Under the pieces are notes generated by a model. The model was not told the origin of the DNA and searched no databases. It saw nothing but the letters and a program-made list of their open reading frames with translations. DNA of 64,000 bases, from contig CM039464.1 in assembly GCA_022414725.1 (NCBI GenBank), forward strand, positions 28,554,917 through 28,618,916, written 5' to 3'. The stretch comes from Microglena sp. YARC. Lineage: Eukaryota; Chlorophyta; Chlorophyceae; Chlamydomonadales; Chlamydomonadaceae. Positions 52,140-63,339 of the stretch are shown one piece after another. Position numbers and translations under genes: made by a program. The first letter of the stretch is position 1; the number at the start of each line of letters is the position of its first letter.

Positions 52140-53200
52140 CTCATGGACATGCCTATAAATATCTTAAACAGATTCTGGTAGCGGAGGCGAATATAATTAT
52201 AAAAGGGCACTCAACATATGCATTTCATCCTCAGTTTTTTGGAACCACACATTTGACAGTGTCTCATTGAGCGAGGGATGTGTGCTCTATCCACCACCCT
52301 CATTCTTTCTGTGTTCAGTCCCAATGGGAACCCATTCTAAACTGTGCTATAGAACGAATCTGATCCTGCTTATGTAAGGCGGATGTAAAAGGGAATCAAG
52401 CCATTCTCATCATTGCTGTTGGCTGCGAACCATTTTTTGGTATCGGAGGCGTTTAAAGCCAACCCTTCTCTCATCAGGGATGTCTCTAACTGCATTGGTG
52501 TCACTTGGGTACTTAAACCTCCATGACTCAATAAACTTCAGACATAATACCTTCGACATCGACAGCCTCCAAAATGTTGATGTTTTTACTGGATCCTAGC
52601 TTGTGGAGAGCACAACGCAAGTCATGAACCCAGCCAGTGTTGGAGTCAAAAAGATTCCTCAAGAGCCATTCTAATGAGATCCTCAGGTTCTTTATGTATG
52701 TCTTGTTCCAGAAGCGCAAAAGCTTGTTTTAAGCCAAGCAAAAACACAACGGGGTTCTACCCAGCTCTTTCCATGATAATATTAGATGTAGTAAGATTGG
52801 AAAACACCCAACATTTGTTTAAGTATACCTCTATGCCATTTCTCACAAGCATGGTCATTTGAGATAAGTGTGTTTGTTCAGAATAGAAGGAGCCCACACC
52901 TCACAGCCAAAATTCAGGATAGTGGTTGTACAAGAGAATCAAACAGGTGGGTGAGAATATCAATATTGTATATCTCCATAGTATGGCATCGCCTACGAAG
53001 CATGTGGTGTGCCTTTTGGGCCTTAGTGAGCATCCTAGAAAAAGCAGCTTTTCCACGATTGCTTGAGTCACCATCCACAAAGAGGGATCCAAGTAGATAA
53101 AAGATAACTTTGTAGAAAGTTGTGCTCCATCATAGACAAATTTTGTAATCAGGATCCATGCGGGCCTCATCACAGAATTGTTTGTTGAAAACGACAATCT
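52140..53200 (-). pseudogene. LINE 2: RT thumb and C-terminal region
   Basis: Minus-strand reading gives, across frames, GSLFVDGDSSNRGKAAFSRM, KAQKAHHMLRRRCHTMEIYN and HLFDSLVQPL, the YLG..F / A..LRRRC / LFD.LV.P pattern that follows the RT in many LINEs. Multiple stops follow. Confidence 0.6.
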
Positions 53201-53239
53201 CAGTTTTTCTTTATATTCACAGCCATCTTAGTAGCCTCG

Positions 53240-54240
53240 CAGAAATCTCTCAGGCAGTCAAGCATCGCTTGCATATCTGCCGGGGATTCTGCCATTATAG
53301 CTAGGTCATCAGCATAAGTAACAGTTGCAGAATCTTTTCCCTAGCTCAGCCCCTACATTTGGGAGCTTGGATTGGAGGAACGATTCAATTCTATCAATGA
53401 ACAGACGAATAGGAGTGGGGATAGGGGTCTCCTTGTTTAACTCCTACAAGGGATGGAAAGGAGGATCCAATGTCCCCATGTAGGCGAACTTGGAAAACAA
53501 CATGATTATACATGGACTTCAGAATACTGAGATAGGGGTCCTTGACTCCTAGCCTTGCTAAGCAATCCCATAGCAAGTCTCTGTTGACCCAATCATAAGC
53601 CTTCTTGAAATCAACAAAAGCCACAAAGAGTGGTTTTTTCTTTTCTCTATATTTATCTACAATATGGTTAAGAATGAATGATGCATCTGCAGTACCCCTA
53701 CCACTTCTAAATCCATATTGGCCAGCGGCTCTGAGGTTGAATTCTCTTCTGACCAATCATCTAGTCTACGTAGCATGCAAAAGGGAGAAGATCTTTCCTA
53801 TGGAGTTGCTCACCGCAAGAACCTCGATAGTTGTCCTTGTCATACACACTGCCTTTGATTTGGGTACGGTACCAAGGCAGCTGCAGCCATTGGCTAGGGT
53901 AAGAAGTCTTCCAGATGAGATTAAACAGGTTAGTCATAGCTTGTACAAATCGGGAGTTGGCCTCATGGGAAGCAAATCTGTACCATTCTGCAGGGATACC
54001 ATCTACCCCGGGGGAAGGAGTTTTTCCGTAGGGATTGGAGAACAGAAAACACCTCCTGGGTGGTAAAGTCTTGACATAACCATGTTGGTGCGGCTCTATC
54101 TGAGGTCCATCAGCTTTGAGGGACAAAGTCCTAGCATCCAGACTTGGATCAATACCTACTTGCACATCAAAGAGGTCTGCAAAATAATCAGTCCAATCAT
54201 GAATTGTGATATCTGCCGTAGTGGCCTTTGTTAGGCTCAC
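53240..54240 (-). pseudogene. LINE 2: reverse transcriptase domain
   Basis: Minus strand: GKTPSPGVDGIPAEWYRFA (block 0), KGSVYDKDNYRG (block 1), QYGFRSGRGTADASFILNHI (block 2), FVAFVDFKKAYDWVNRDLLW (motif A), GVKQGDP (motif B) and ATVTYADDLAIMAESPADMQ near 53,330-53,270 (motif C). The stretch 53,394-54,240 needs one frame change; another lies before YADD. Confidence 0.85.
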
Positions 54241-54640
54241 GCACGTCTTTCCAAAAACTTTTCGGATTATGCCGAAGATTCGTATGAAGGTTCTCCATGC
54301 GTGTTTCTAGCCACTTCCTCTTCTTTCTTCTGAGAATCCTCTTGTACTCCTTGTGCATAGAACCAGCCAAGTCAGAGCTAGAGCCATGTTGATGTTCTGC
54401 TTGGCTTGCTGCCTGTCTAGCACGATTTGCATTCATCATCATACCATGCGTTCACGGGCCCGTGCTTACGCTTAGCTACAGGTTTGTGACATGGTGTGCA
54501 TTTGCTTATGGCTAGTTCAATAGCACTAGCAATCCCCTTCTCTGAATCTTCCATAGATGAGCTATGGAGTGCATTGTCAAGTAATCGGTTTAACGTCTGG
54601 ATCACGCTTAATTGTGTGTGCATACATCTGGACATAGTTG
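54197..54640 (-). pseudogene. LINE 2: linker between endonuclease and RT
   Basis: Contains AISKCTPCHKPVAKRKHGPV, WYDDECK and RILRRKKRKWLETRMENLH, a basic segment like that between APE and RT in LINEs (W(Y/W)D.EC motif). Confidence 0.6.
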
Positions 54641-54667
54641 TCTTTCCATTTCAGTTTGGGCGAAGGT

Positions 54668-55054
54668 TTACCACAGCAGGTGTACTAATAGTACCTTTGA
54701 GAAAGGCCTAAGGGCAGCATCTGGTATGTGGAGTGTGATAGGCATGTGGTCAAACTTTCCACCCCCGGGCCTGAGAGGGCAGTCATGCTTGGGAGCCACA
54801 CTAAACTTGACTCCTGGGGTGTTGAGAAGACTAGGGGCGGCTAGCGCATAATCAATGACAGATTTCTTGTCCATGCCATCTGCAAAGAAGGTATGTGCAC
54901 CTTGCATATCACCTTCTGTTCTACCGTTAAGGATGATAAGACCAGTTACTACACATAGCTGGAGTAGGGCCCCCCCCAATCGATTGGGGGGAGCTGTGTC
55001 CATGCTACACCTCGGTTGAATGGTTTGGTAAAGGTTTGGAAAGTTAATTATCAT
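54668..55054 (-). pseudogene. LINE 2: APE endonuclease, C-terminal half
   Basis: RLGGALLQLCVVTGLIILNG, GAHTFFADG, KSVIDYALA and KFDHMPITLHI match the later blocks (SVIDY Asp and the SDH-like His block). The earlier catalytic Glu block is absent, consistent with 5' truncation. Confidence 0.7.
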
Positions 55055-55060
55055 AAATCC

Positions 55061-58032
55061 CCAGCTACGGCACTAACGAAAAACAGTCTAAGAGGTGGGT
55101 ATCGCACCGCAAAGAACTCGTGCACTCAAGACAAACCAAGCGCCTAACTAAAGCAAACCAAACCTGCAGCAACTGAAAAAATCCAAAGGAAGCGAAGTTA
55201 AAATTTTCAAGAAACTTGTAACCAACAAAGGAAACACAGTTCAATGAACAATAGAAGGGTAGATGTACAACCATAGTAACAAAAACCTATTGTCCACCTG
55301 AAAAATAGGAAACGCAGAAAAAGGGACTTCAAAGAATTTACTGCAAAGGAAGGAATGAAAGGGCGCTTGAAATACACTCGGAAGAACAAGAAAGAGGTGA
55401 GCGGCGGTACATCTGCAAGTACAACTGCAAGGACATCTGCAAGTACAACTGCAAGATGACCCAGCCCACCAAATTACAGTAAAATCCAAAGGGAAATAAC
55501 TACTACACTCCACAAAAAGTTCCAATCACATGAGGGGCTGGTGATCTAAAAACAGTGTGGAGTAAAAAGAAATAGCTAATCTATGATGAGCTCCACCGAA
55601 CGAACCATCTGCCTATGGAACTAAGAGTCAGAAACCATCAAGACGCTTTAACGGTGGTCTGAATTAAGTACCACCTTCCACCAAAACCAAGAAAGACAGC
55701 TGAAAGGAAAGCTGCCTAAACAAAGCGTCGTAACGCTCCACCAATCTAGACTACCCTATAAGTCAGTCTAGGAGGTGCTGAGGAATAGGCACTCACACAT
55801 AGGGCCATGTTAACCTACGTATGAGAACCAGCAGCACCTAAAACAATGAATCCTGGGTTGACTGTAACACCCCAGCCATACGCAGTATCAAGCTAGACCA
55901 GTGTTCAAGATCATCACTTACCCATTCGGCAACGGCTACATCATCACATGGGCTTGACCCCGAGTAATCCACCAGGGACGACAGGAGGCGTCGGAATTAT
56001 CGACACCCGCGAGCCATCCGAGGTGGTCGGAGGTTGGCGACTATTAGTCAATGGACCTGATCCAGGTACCACTATGATCGAAGGCTGTCTAAAATCCTAA
56101 AGCTTCACCGCTAAAACGTGGCACAGAGGAGGGCCTGGCGACCCCCTGAGATTCGGCTAAGATTATAGTTGGATATCCAACTCCCCCCCGCCCTGAAACT
56201 TCACACACAATACAGCAAGATCAGGCCCTGGACTAGAATGCAACAATGATACATCCAGCCAGGCCAGCCAACAACAATTGGGGTTGTTAAAGGGCGTAGG
56301 GAATTACCGGTAAACATAAAATATCACCGTTTGATGACAGGAGGGATGCAAGCGGGCACGGGGACCCATACTAATGGAGAACCCAGGAAGACAGTTTAGA
56401 ACTGAACTGGAGATAGAGAGTACATCACTACTCACTACTAACTGGCGCAACATTGGAAACCCAAATATAAATAACCCTTACTCACCAGGGAATTACCCAA
56501 CCAGTCTACAAATAATGCCTTTCTAACTAGCTTGTTGCGTGACTGGGCCAATACTAAGATTACATAGCAAGGGCAACCAAACAAACGCAACAACGACACA
56601 TCAGGTGCAACGCCCCCAAAGAAAAGCTCCGAAGGAGTCTTGTCTCCCTAGATGAACACGCGATTGCAAAGAATAACACACTAGCACCATGCTGAGCAGT
56701 GTCATCATCAACAACTCATGCATGCCCCAACTAATCGAGATCAACCATGCCTCTATACCACTTAACTAAAAATTCCTAAGCCCTATCAGAACTCAAACAC
56801 TTGAACCCAAAACTCGCGTAGCTAAGGCATACACTAAGGGGGGAACCAGGGGCACGGGAAGACAAAGTAGTAACCTCTGACGAACGCACGGAACGCACCC
56901 AGGGGGTCACAAGGAGCCTAAGAGAGAAAAATATCCACCAAGATATCATGCCAAAAGATCCTCCACGGCGCTGGACTAGGGGCCAGGACGGCGTCCACTG
57001 CGGCCTGTAGCATGGGCGAAGTCCGGCGCTGGCGAGACCTGGGATCACAGAAGGTGGGGAAGCGTTAGGTCGAAGTCGAGATTTGAGGTATGGGAAAAAG
57101 GAGACGAGAATGACAGTGCAGCAAGTCACACCTGGTGCAGAAAATCGCACCAATGGGCAGAAAATCGCAAATCGCAAGGGCAGAATTCGAACATTTATCG
57201 CTAGGATGCGAAGAGCAGAGCCGAGGCAATGTAAAGGTCCTAATATCCCGCCGTCGATGATCAGTCAATCTCAAGTCCCCCCCTCTATCGCTCGACTCAC
57301 CCGGTTTGGGGGGTAGAGGGAGCAGCACCCGTAGTGGGTGCTGACATACCCCCTGCTTCCTACCACCTCCAGAATCTCCAGGTCGTCCTCCTCTGGCGAA
57401 CCCTACGGGCAGTGCCGGCGATCCGCCAGCTTGATCGAAAAAATTCTCCAGAAGGAGCCAGAGCACTAGAGCGCAAGCTCATGCCAGTAGCCGACCGTCG
57501 GCTGGGCAGAGCAAAGGGGGCAAAGACGACGTAGACATCAGCAGGGAGCTTGGTCGGCTTGGCAACCTCCGGTATGCAGGCAGGCCTCAAACACCGGAGA
57601 AAGGTTAGCGACGTCAAGGACGCGAGCAGACGAAGACGGGGTATCTCCACCGATGTCCAGGCTAGTCGCCGACTTGAGTCTGCACGTCACAGTCATCTAC
57701 GACAGACGGGAGGAGGCGACAGACGGCAGGGGAGGAAATAAAGGAAGAGAAGATGGAAGGAAGAGGAATGACCGGGGGGGGGGTTTACTTCACGATGGCG
57801 GAAGGACTCTCATGACGCTAGCAGAGGCAGCTGGTGCACAAACGTCTAGCCAATCATTAAGAGGAGCCGTTCCTCCGTTGGAAGGATTGGTCGCAGCCAT
57901 CGCTGAGAATGATACTGCGCATCCCGCGCGTCCAGGAAAGACCATCCATGTCATGGAGTTTCTCAAAATGGCGGGAGGTCCTCGCGGAAGTTGCATCGCA
58001 AAGCAGTGGTAGTAAATGAAGGGCGTATAACC
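55061..58032. other. Element interior, no gene assigned (3 kb)
   Basis: Minus- and plus-strand frames are short. A dense purine stretch at 57,711-57,785 (AGGGGAGGAAATAAAGGAAG) might be polypurine-tract-like but lies 250 bases from the right terminal repeat. TGCAAGTACAACTGCAAG is repeated at 55,410-55,455. Confidence 0.4.
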
Positions 58033-58328
58033 TATCAGCTTGGATAACACTCCGGAGAGTGGACTTTGTGTGTGCAGCACGCCAATCTATAAATGCGGAG
58101 ACGAGAATAGGTTTACAAGCACAGGAGACCATTAAGGGGCACCAGTGGAGGAAGGGGGCGGTAGCCTGGAACCTGATCAGGTACCAGGCTAGACAGCGCG
58201 TGTCAGAAGAACGGATGACGCGTCAACAGGAAGCTGACATAGTACTGTCAGGACCGATAGTTCTAAGGGAGTACACAAGGAGTCACCAAGACATAAAACA
58301 AGCGAGAGCACCGCTTTTCATGCTGATA
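58033..58328. repeat. Right terminal direct repeat
   Basis: See the left repeat at 50,662. Followed directly by the TGCAC target duplication. Confidence 0.88.
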
Positions 58329-58756
58329 TGCACCAAGTTGGTTTCCTGCCAGCATGAATATGTGGCATTGGCTGTAGTAGTGTGCTGGCACTTCTGTCTA
58401 TTCACGGCGGTTTCCAACCCATAGGTTCTCATCTCCATGTGTTGCTAAAAACATTATGCGCGGGGCGTAGGGGCTTCATTTCAGCTACCATGGCCTTGAT
58501 AGGTTGTCCTGCCTTGATACCGGTATACTTCACAATGGTACCAGATGAGGCTGCCTAAGGTGGCGGCGAGAACACCAAGCGAGGGGGTGGGGTGGATGTG
58601 GGGTGGGGGGGTAGGCCCGCCCACCAGCTTTGCTGACGTCATTCTAGACCTCGTGCCCGGCGTGGGTAAAGCGGTGCCTTCACGATTTCCTCACTCAGAC
58701 CGTGTCTAACTTTTTATGGCGTTTCGCGTCTCCTTCCCGCCACCCTCACTAAAACA

Positions 58757-58854
58757 TCCCTCCTCCAAGGATCGAACTGGGGATACCTGGACATCGACGT
58801 TTCCGTCAGGCTTGAACTATTACAGTCCAGTGCTCTACCAACTGAACTAAGGAT
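58757..58854 (-). pseudogene. tRNA-Tyr, truncated duplicate
   Basis: Anticodon arm and T arm are as in the other copies, but the 5' acceptor strand is lost: where AGGAGGG is expected, the plus strand reads AAGGATG and then jumps back to the CCTTCACGATTTCC that normally lies upstream of tRNA-Tyr. This is the left copy of a tandem duplication and has no tRNA-Lys partner. Confidence 0.75.
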
Positions 58855-58887
58855 GTGCCTTCACGATTTCCTCACTCAGACCGTGTC

Positions 58888-59861
58888 TAAGGGTGGATTC
58901 CCATTGGGGCAGGATGGGTCTGGATGGGTCGTTAAGTACGGATAACCGACGACCCATCCAGTGTTTACCTTCCCATAGGGGTTTTGGATGGTTCGTATTT
59001 GTACGGATGTACTGACGAAATACCTATCCAGACGACCCATCCAAAAGCCAAAATCCATCCAGGCCTCGACCGAGGTGTGGGTTGGATGGCTCTGGATGGG
59101 GGTCGCAAAATATCCGGCTTCCTTCCGGCACAGTCCGGCATTGATCCGTCGACTAGGTCGCAGTGGCAACTGACGCGTATTGCTTTTCTTCAAACCGACC
59201 TGCTAGTTCATTAGCCAGGAGTTTCCGAACTTTTGGATCACAGATCATCTTCGAAGCAAGACAGGAATCTGGGAGCATCTCTAACAATTTCTTCTCCCAT
59301 TCGACGCCTTCTTCATTCTAGCTTTTCTTTTTCGTCTTTTCATCGCTCTGCAACATGGCGACGGAAGGCTTGTGGGATTATGCCACCGATGCCGAATTGG
59401 ACGCCGCGAACTCGCTCAAATACAGACTGCAGCTGTGGACACTGTTCTGCAAACTCATTTCCGGCGTTCCTCGTCAACAGCAGGCAGCACGACAACCCTA
59501 AGCTCCCGAAGGAGTTGGCTAGGCAGGCAGGCAAGGCAGGAGGCAAGGCAGCAGGCAAGGGAGCAGATGGATCTAGATGGATCAGCGCAAGAGAATTGAA
59601 CTGTCAACGATCGATAAGTCTTTTCTTGGCGGACTATTGATTGAAAGTACCAGCGAAGGTTCCCGGTGTACAGTGCGTCATATTGCTGCACCCCATCCAG
59701 TCGCTTGCAATGGGAGTGCGTTTTGGATGGGTGGCCGTGTACGGATGCACGAACCATCCAAAGAGCTCAACGACCATCCAAAGGGCCCAACGACAAATAC
59801 GCGACCACTTCCAGTAATACAACCGACTTTACCCATCCAGTCCAATGGGAATCCACCCTAA
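58888..59861. mobile_element. PIF/Harbinger-like non-autonomous element, 968 bp
   Basis: Perfect 17-bp inverted ends GGGTGGATTCCCATTGG / CCAATGGGAATCCACCC at 58,891 and 59,858, flanked by a 3-bp TAA on both sides. Other array units have the empty site GTGTCTAACTTTTTATGG. Inner ends carry many (T)GGATGG(G/T) motifs in both orientations, likely transposase-binding sites. No transposase. A 3-bp T(A/T)A duplication is the hallmark of PIF/Harbinger; the ends themselves are not a known family to me. Confidence 0.85.
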
Positions 59862-59908
59862 CTTTTTATGGCGTATCGCGTCACCTTCCCGCCACCCTCA
59901 CTACAACA

Positions 59909-60007
59909 TCCCTCCTCCCAGGATCGGACTGGGGACACCTGGATATCGACGCTTCCGTCAGGCTTGAACTATTAGCAGTCCAGTGCTCTACAACTGAGCT
60001 AGGAGGG
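59909..60007 (-). tRNA. tRNA-Tyr, copy 5 (one base inserted next to anticodon)
   Basis: All arms as in copy 2, but the plus strand reads TTAGCAGTCCAG instead of TTACAGTCCAG, adding a base in the anticodon loop, and one C is missing near the D loop. Either a sequencing error or a broken gene. Confidence 0.72.
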
Positions 60008-60012
60008 TAAAG

Positions 60013-60099
60013 CGCCCATCGAGGGGCTCGAACCCTCGACACAAGATGTCATGTCTGCTCATAAGAGTCTTGCGCTCTGGCCAACTGAGCTAGACGGGC
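60013..60099 (-). tRNA. tRNA-Lys(CTT), copy 5
   Basis: Acceptor, D arm, T arm intact. Intron TGAGCAGACATGAC (14 bases) after CTCTTA. One base short in the variable loop. Five bases (CTTTA) to tRNA-Tyr. Confidence 0.88.
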
Positions 60100-60239
60100 T
60101 GATGGGGACAAGGCAGTACACTGCATTCAAAAGCCAAGGGGATCTGACGAGCAGTACAACAAAAAAAGTGTCTCCAGTCAGATTCCCAGCCTCATGAGAG
60201 CCGTCGTGAACCCTCGAACAGTACCCCTCGAACAGACTC

Positions 60240-60490
60240 ATCCCACATGGCCGCGACCTCCCCTATATATAATGCATGGCGACTGCGATAGTGCCAAAGG
60301 ACACGCCTCGGCGCTAGCGCTTTGATCTGTCAATGTCCGAAGTGAAACGACTCACTCAGGACGATTAGTTAGAACTCTGAAAACAAGCTGAAAAGGGTCT
60401 GGAGGGGGGGGCCGTGACAGGACCTGGGACAAGAGCATCATCGATCAGGTAGTTGCGTTGACCTTCTAGGTTTTTGACCTTTTAGATTTT
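60240..60490 (+). promoter_or_regulatory. USE + TATA promoter, unit 4
   Basis: ATCCCACATGG at 60,240-60,250 and TATATATAATG from 60,264, with the same spacing as in unit 3, and a TTTTT at about 60,472. Confidence 0.5.
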
Positions 60491-60849
60491 TGAGAAAGCC
60501 GCTGTAAATATCGACAGATTGAAATATTTGTTCCGCGCACATCCGTTCCATCTGTACCCGTAATCAGCCATTGTTTACATTACTATGTCCGCTCTTCCCA
60601 TTTCCCGCATTATCGCAGCGATGCTCTATTTTGCCTAGGAGTACCCTAGTAGTGCCTAGTAGTTCTGACAGCTGGATAATCTTGTTGCTACCGTATCTTG
60701 TATATCTGATCCATTCAGGGATTGCCTTTCCGCCATCAAGATCCGACGACTGTTACTGCAATCGGTCGTCTTGGTTAGTCGTGAGGAAGGACTTGTAACA
60801 GGCTTCCAGCTCGGACTCGAGGCCCGCAAATCCTTTGCTGGGGACGACT

Positions 60850-62609
60850 TCGTGGGGCAGGGATATGCATAAGGATTTGGGCATAAACATTAAAAATCGT
60901 GGCACCGATGTCCAGGTTGTCAAGAGTTTGGGAATGGGGAAACATTAAAATCGTGGCAGCCGATGCCTAGGTGTAGAGTTTGGGAAGGTGGAAAACATAA
61001 AAAAATCGTGGCAGCCGATACCTACAAGGTGTAGCTTTTTAGGCCAAGGTGGAAACATTCTATATCGGGCGTCGCTTGTTTGGGCTTGCCCGATGCAGTA
61101 TGCCAGCAGGCACATAAAAAAGAGTTTCGGGTAGGTTTGAGAGGGGGGTGGCCTGAGGGGAGGGAAGGCTTGGTGGTGGCTGGGATGATATCAGCATCAA
61201 GAAAGCCTTCTCAGGGTCGGCATAGCTCTGACGGAGTACCGACTTTCGACCAGACGAGAGCGGGGGAGAGGAGGTAAACGGGGAGGAGAGGGAGAGTAGG
61301 GGGAGGGGGAGGAGCAGCATGGGGGGGAAAGGGTGGGGACCTGAAGAGGGGGAGAGGGGGGGATGGATAATTAAATTATAGAAGCATTGGACTCAAGCAT
61401 GACCAGGACAATCCCGACAGGCAGAGATGGAGGTTGCCTTGGGCGTCGACAGCTAAAGAGACAGCCATTTCTGAGCGCAGCAAAAACAAGCAAGCTAGCC
61501 AATTCTCGAGACAAAATCAATCAGTGGCACTCTGGCTCACATAATCGGGTCAATGGCCTGGGCTGGTGGATGCCCAAAACGACGACAGCTAGATTGGGCA
61601 AACAAAGCAAGCAAGCAAGCTAGACAATTCAGCGAGACAAGATCATCAGTGCACTCTGTTCGCAGCAGAATCCGTTTTGTCAAAGCCCGGGCTGGTTGAT
61701 GCTCAAGTACGACGACAGCTAAAATTGAAAGGGCAAAACAAGCAAGCAAGCTAGACAATTTCACGGACATAGATCATAATTTTCCGCGCAAAAATTCCGG
61801 TCAGGCAAAATCTTAATGCGGATAGCATACCTGCGTTCTCCGCGTATCATCGGCAGAGCCATCATCAATCAATCACGACAACTGTAAGAGGGGGGAGAGG
61901 GGGAGGGGTCAGTAAATTATAATTGGTGGCAGATTGAGCATCGCAAACAAGCAAAGCAGAACACCGAAACGACTCTTGGCACAAGGCATGGAAAAGGGGA
62001 GAGCATCGCCGAGCAAAGCGCAACCCATTGCGTCTTGGGGGGTGGCCGAACACGGACCGGAGCTATGACAGCCTTGAGCCTTCCGAAAATAGTTCCTCCA
62101 GTTGCCTGGGGATGGACGTCGGACGCTCGCGTTTGTCGGCCGATCTTGCATGACTGACAGCTAAAATGGGAATGCCTAAAATGATTCGTCAAGAGTTCGT
62201 CTATTTATACGACCAAAAGGACGTAACGCTCGGGGTCGCGCTGTATGTTTGTTTGATTTGTCGGTGTGTGCTTGTCGGTAATGTGTGGACGGCGCGTGGT
62301 CGTCGCGTGCTAGTAGGCAACGTGGCTATCGCCAGGTGCCACCTCATCAACTTGCTGGTGAATATAGCGCGCGATGCCCTCGAACTGTTTCAAGCATTTT
62401 AAAAATCGTGGCACACGATGCGCAGGTGTAGCTTTGGGGGAGGTGGAAACATTACTTATCGTGGGCGCCGATGCCCAGGTGTAGCATCTGGGAACCTCGG
62501 AAACATTAACACACCTGGGGGCGCGATGGACCAAAACGGGAATAAACATTATATATCGCGCGTTTTATGCGCGATATAAATCGTGGTTATGCATTTCGCT
62601 GTCGTGGGG
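60850..62609. mobile_element. hAT-like non-autonomous element, 1744 bp
   Basis: TCGTGGGG is duplicated at 60,850-60,857 and 62,602-62,609, an 8-bp target duplication. Ends are CAGGGATATGCATAA at the left and TTATGCATTTCGCTG at the right (13 of 15 inverted). CAG(G/N)G ends plus 8 bp are typical of hAT. Near both ends there are units with AATCGTGGCA, CCGATGCCCAGGTGTAG and GGAAACATTA (60,895-61,070 and 62,400-62,520). The middle has two long degenerate repeats (AAGCAAGCAAGCTAGACAAT). No transposase seen. Confidence 0.85.
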
Positions 62610-63145
62610 ACGCTCTTGTTTGACCAAGACAGCAGGACTAGCATGCATGCATTACACATCAGTCATCCCCGTTCACCTTGTACAGACCACTGGTATCAGA
62701 TGTGAGATACTGCACCAAGTAGGTTCCCTGCCAGCATGAATATGTGGCATTGGCTGTAGTAGTGTGCAGGCACTTCTGTCTATTCACGGCGGTTTCCACT
62801 CCATAGGTTCCTTCATCTCATGTGTTGCTAAAAAACATTATGCGCGGTCGTAGGGCTACATTTCAGCTACAAGATATGGCCTTGATAGGTTGTCCTGCCT
62901 TGATACCGGGTATACTTCACAATGGTACGAGAATGAGGCTGCCAAAGGTGGCCGGCGAGAACACCAAGCGAGGGGTGGGGTGGATGGGTTGGGGGGGTAG
63001 GCCCGCCCACTAGCTTGGCTGACGTCATTCTAGACCTCGTGCCCGGCGTAGGTACAGCGGTGCCTTCGACGATTTCCTCACTCAGACCCGTGTCTAACTT
63101 TTTTATGGCGTTTCGCGTCTCCCTTCCGCCACCTCACTAGAAACA

Positions 63146-63243
63146 TCCCTCCTCCCAGATCGGAACTGGGGACACCTGAATATCAACGTTTCGTCAGGCT
63201 TGAATCATATTGTAGTCCATACCAACGTGAGGCTATGGAGGGG
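63146..63243 (-). pseudogene. tRNA-Tyr pseudogene
   Basis: T arm and acceptor 3' strand are near-intact, but the D arm and anticodon arm are heavily altered (TGTAGTCCATACCAACGTGA on the plus strand). Confidence 0.75.
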
Positions 63244-63247
63244 AAAG

Positions 63248-63339
63248 CGCCCATGCGAGGGGCTCGAACCCTGGATGCACAAGATGTCACCGCTCATGCA
63301 CCGAAGAGCCTTCCGGTCTGCCAACTGAGGAAGACGGGC
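63248..63339 (-). pseudogene. tRNA-Lys pseudogene
   Basis: Recognisable by GACGGGC and GAGGGGCTCGAACC on the plus strand, but D arm (CAACTGAGGAA), anticodon stem and T stem are mismatched. Confidence 0.75.

Larger units (their letters stand above)
51691..55060 (-). mobile_element. LINE 2: APE-type non-LTR retrotransposon, 5' truncated
   Basis: On the minus strand: C-terminal half of an APE endonuclease, RT, thumb region, 3' UTR and a TGTAA tail (CATTA repeats at 51,691-51,718 on the plus strand). The first half of the endonuclease is missing, so the copy is 5' truncated at about 55,060. The boundary word between 3' UTR and tail, GACTTTAACATGTAA, is the same as in LINE 1. A few frameshifts and stops make it inactive. 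It lies inside the direct-repeat element. Confidence 0.8.
50657..58333. mobile_element. LTR-like element, 7.67 kb, with 5-bp target duplication
   Basis: Direct repeats of 304 bp (50,662-50,965) and 296 bp (58,033-58,328) bound the element, each beginning TATCAGC and ending GCTGATA. TGCAC flanks both sides (50,657-50,661 and 58,329-58,333), and removal restores the GATACTGCACCAAGTTGG of the other array units exactly. No gag, protease, integrase or LTR-type RT is visible inside; the only coding remains are those of a LINE on the minus strand. The ends lack the usual TG…CA and no clear tRNA primer site follows the left repeat. It is best seen as a non-autonomous LTR-type element (LARD-like) with a nested LINE, though another class with terminal direct repeats is possible. 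Confidence 0.7.
50312..60612. repeat. tRNA-bearing array, unit 4 (interrupted twice)
   Basis: The unit is split by the element at 50,662-58,328 and by the 968-bp element at 58,891-59,858, and has a direct duplication of about 180 bases around tRNA-Tyr (58,674-58,855 repeated from 58,855). Subtracting these gives about 1.48 kb, the same as the other units. Confidence 0.82.

Noticed and set aside
57065..57466. Minus-strand 133-codon frame as gag-like gene of the 7.7-kb element
   Set aside because: No zinc knuckle or other gag motif; composition is not different from the surroundings.
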